6,709 bases of DNA from NCBI GenBank assembly GCA_031554725.1, contig JAVBUZ010000012.1:1-6709 (forward strand), given 5' to 3'. Position numbers and translations under genes: made by a program. This document shows positions 4,985-6,709 of this stretch, piece after piece. The first letter of the stretch is position 1. Each line of letters begins with the position of its first letter. The notes beneath the pieces are model-generated. The model was not told the DNA's origin. It saw only the letters and a program-made list of their open reading frames with translations, and did not search any database. Source of the DNA: JAVBUZ01 sp031554725. GTDB taxonomy: Bacteria > Bacillota > Clostridia > Lachnospirales > Lachnospiraceae.

Positions 4985-6157
4985 ATGATATATTTAGATA
5001 ATGCAGCAACAACAAAAACATCAAGTGCGGTAATTGAAGCAATGGTGCCATATTTTGGAGAATATTATGGGAACCCAAGTAGCATATATAGCTTATCCAC
5101 ACAGAGCAAAAAGGCAATTAATCAAGCAAGGGATATTATTGCAAAGAGCCTTAATGCTCAGACCAATGAAATTTACTTTACAGCAGGTGGCTCAGAGTCA
5201 GATAACTGGGCATTGATTGCTACGGCTGAAGCCTATCAGGCAAAGGGAAAGCATATCATTACTACCAAGATAGAGCATCATGCTATTTTGCATACCTGCA
5301 AGTATTTAGAACAAAGAGGCTTTGAAGTCACTTATCTTGATGTAGATGAGTTTGGCTTAGTTTCTGTTGAAGAATTAAAAAGAGCCATTAGGTCAGATAC
5401 CATTTTGATATCGATTATGTTTGCAAATAATGAAATAGGCACTATCGAGCCAATTAAAGAGATTGGTGAGCTTGCAAAGGAAAAAGGAATTTTGTTTCAC
5501 ACGGATGCAGTACAAGCCTACGGTCATGTGCCGATTTCACTAGAGGAGTATCATATTGACATGCTTAGTGCCAGTGGACATAAGCTAAACGGACCGAAAG
5601 GAATTGGCTTCTTATACATTAGTAAAAATGCCAAGATTCGTTCCTTCATTCATGGTGGGGCGCAGGAAAGAAGTAGAAGAGCAGGGACCGAAAATGTGCC
5701 TGCGATTGTGGGACTTTCGGTAGCGGTAGAAAGAGCCTTCCAGTTTATGCATGAGCATCAAGAAAAAGAAGTGGAGCTAAGGGACTATTTAATTCAAAAA
5801 ATAGAAGCGGAAATCCCTTATTGCAAGTTAAACGGACATAGAACAAAACGCCTTTCCAATAATGTGAACTTTAGCTTTGAATTCATTGAAGGTGAATCGC
5901 TACTAATCTTGTTAGATCAAAAGGGAATATGTGCATCAAGTGGTTCTGCATGTACTTCGGGCTCACTAGACCCATCCCATGTACTGTTGGCAATTGGCTT
6001 ACCTCATGATAAGGCTCATGGTTCTTTACGTTTAACCTTAAGCGCGGAAAATACTAGGGATGAATTAGATTTCACCGTAGAATCGGTAAAGACTATTGTT
6101 GAGCGACTTAGAAATATGTCCCCTTTATTTGAAGATTTTTTACAACAGCAGAAATAG
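4985..6157 (+). CDS. nifS: Cysteine desulfurase NifS
   Basis: This PLP enzyme takes sulfur from L-cysteine, forms a protein persulfide and releases alanine, supplying sulfur for Fe-S clusters and, in many bacteria, for tRNA thiolation. It is a full-length 390-aa group I enzyme. Visible features are YLDNAATT (3-10), the cofactor-stacking histidine H99 (KIEHHA), D174 and Q177 (HTDAVQ) contacting the PLP ring, the Schiff-base lysine K200 (SASGHKLNGPKG), and the persulfide cysteine C323 within SSGSACTSG (318-326), matching the A. vinelandii NifS K202/C325 pair. The start has GGAGG (4974-4978) 6 nt upstream. The downstream gene is its scaffold partner NifU, 36 bp away, in the order usual for Clostridia. 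A nitrogenase link is not implied: this NifS type serves general Fe-S assembly in clostridia that lack isc and suf-type desulfurases. The gene ends in three consecutive in-frame TAG codons (6155-6163). Confidence 0.97.
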   Translation: MIYLDNAATTKTSSAVIEAMVPYFGEYYGNPSSIYSLSTQSKKAINQARDIIAKSLNAQTNEIYFTAGGSESDNWALIATAEAYQAKGKHIITTKIEHHAILHTCKYLEQRGFEVTYLDVDEFGLVSVEELKRAIRSDTILISIMFANNEIGTIEPIKEIGELAKEKGILFHTDAVQAYGHVPISLEEYHIDMLSASGHKLNGPKGIGFLYISKNAKIRSFIHGGAQERSRRAGTENVPAIVGLSVAVERAFQFMHEHQEKEVELRDYLIQKIEAEIPYCKLNGHRTKRLSNNVNFSFEFIEGESLLILLDQKGICASSGSACTSGSLDPSHVLLAIGLPHDKAHGSLRLTLSAENTRDELDFTVESVKTIVERLRNMSPLFEDFLQQQK

Positions 6158-6161
6158 TAGT

Positions 6162-6181
6162 AGCGCTTAATAGAAAGTGCT
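6162..6181 (+). other. Intercistronic hairpin before the nifU ribosome binding site
   Basis: In the nifS-nifU gap, 6162-6168 pairs with 6175-6181 (7 bp including one G-U pair) around the loop AATAGA. It ends 1 nt before the GGAGG of nifU (6183-6187) and is not followed by a T-run, so it is not a terminator. It could define a processing point or tune the ratio of scaffold to desulfurase; it may also be chance. Confidence 0.35.
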
Positions 6182-6193
6182 TGGAGGAAAGAT

Positions 6194-6631
6194 ATGTATA
6201 GTGAAAAAGTGATGGAACATTTTAATAACCCACAGAACGTGGGAGTGATAGAAGATGCTAGTGGTGTCGGCACCGTAGGAAATGCAAAGTGTGGCGATAT
6301 CATGAGAATGTATTTGGATGTAGATGATGATGGAATTATTCAGGACGTGAAATTTAAAACCTTTGGCTGTGGCGCGGCAGTGGCTACAAGCAGTATGGCA
6401 ACCGTACTAGTAAAAGGAAAAAGTGTGGTGGAAGCTCTGCAGGTCACCAATAAGGCAGTCATGGAGGCATTAGATGGCTTACCACCTGTAAAAGTGCATT
6501 GCTCATTGCTAGCAGAGGAAGCTATTCACGCAGCGTTATGGGATTATGCTCAAAAAAGAGGTATTGTGATAGAAGGACTAAAAGAGCCTAAAGCAGACAT
6601 TCATGATGGTGAAGAAGAAAAAGACGAATAA
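6194..6631 (+). CDS. nifU: Fe-S cluster assembly scaffold NifU, clostridial IscU-like type
   Basis: This scaffold holds newly built [2Fe-2S] or [4Fe-4S] clusters using sulfur from the desulfurase and passes them to target proteins. The 145 aa consist of the IscU/NifU N-terminal domain, about residues 1-125. The three cluster cysteines are C33 (NAKCGD), C59 (TFGCGAA) and C103 (VKVHCS); D35 and H102 match the E. coli IscU D39 and H105 positions. LPPVKVHCSLLAEEAIHAAL (96-115) is the signature near the third cysteine and carries a variant of the HscA-binding LPPVK motif. There is no central ferredoxin domain or C-terminal Nfu domain as in A. vinelandii NifU. The last 15 residues form a very acidic tail (DIHDGEEEKDE) with no obvious role. 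The start has GGAGG (6183-6187) 6 nt upstream. It is co-transcribed with nifS, and no terminator is visible in the 78 bases that follow. Confidence 0.96.
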   Translation: MYSEKVMEHFNNPQNVGVIEDASGVGTVGNAKCGDIMRMYLDVDDDGIIQDVKFKTFGCGAAVATSSMATVLVKGKSVVEALQVTNKAVMEALDGLPPVKVHCSLLAEEAIHAALWDYAQKRGIVIEGLKEPKADIHDGEEEKDE

Positions 6632-6709
6632 ATATGCAATAAAATAAAAAATATATAGTGATATGGAATGAACCATGATAAAATAAATCCAGCAAAACAA
6701 AAAACATAT

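Noticed and set aside
6016..6303. Minus-strand open frame spanning the nifS-nifU junction
   Set aside because: It is antisense to two confidently identified genes and resembles no known protein.
6632..6709. Terminator or start of the next gene after nifU
   Set aside because: Only a 4-bp ATGG/CCAT pairing (6663-6678 region) is visible, without a proper T-tract, and no start codon with a ribosome binding site appears before the window ends.

Overview
This window looks like chromosomal DNA from a low-GC, Gram-positive anaerobe of the class Clostridia, most likely Lachnospiraceae or a close relative. The grounds are the AT-rich sequence, strong GGAGG ribosome binding sites, a SpoVB-family flippase, and a NifS/NifU pair of the clostridial type. 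The assignment rests on recognised protein families and base composition, because no database search was possible. No mobile element, CRISPR array, tRNA or rRNA was seen, and most genes are core metabolism.

Layout. (1) 40-786 (+) encodes an unrecognised single-pass membrane-anchored protein. (2) 787-1044 is intergenic and is dominated by a 188-nt fold-back (829-1016, about 65 Watson-Crick pairs) between two convergent genes; it is the most unusual sequence here. (3) 1045-2073 (-) is a class I DAHP synthase, the first step of aromatic amino-acid synthesis. (4) 2074-2253 is a divergent promoter region. It holds a perfect 9-bp inverted repeat whose left arm contains the -35 box of the DAHP synthase promoter and whose right arm lies just upstream of the regulator's promoter. 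(5) 2254-2625 (+) is a small AraC-type protein made only of the DNA-binding domain. (6) 2648-3430 (+) is a type I methionine aminopeptidase. A terminator-like hairpin overlaps the regulator's stop codon and the aminopeptidase's Shine-Dalgarno, so the two may be coupled. (7) 3432-4781 (-) is a SpoVB/MurJ-type polysaccharide flippase, converging on map with a 1-bp gap. (8) 4782-4984 is a second divergent control region with a near-consensus extended -10 promoter and a Fur-like palindrome. (9) 4985-6157 and 6194-6631 (+) are nifS and nifU, a cysteine desulfurase and its Fe-S scaffold, forming one operon. The last 78 bases contain no gene or clear terminator, so transcription may continue beyond the window. 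In Firmicutes this pair is often followed by the tRNA thiolase gene mnmA; that is inference, not seen here.

How the parts work together. NifS releases sulfur from cysteine and passes it to NifU to build Fe-S clusters. The Fur-like site upstream suggests iron control of that operon. The AraC-like protein is a candidate regulator of both its own gene and the divergent DAHP synthase. No clearly new multi-gene system is visible; the novelty candidates are the fold-back and the three regulatory arrangements.
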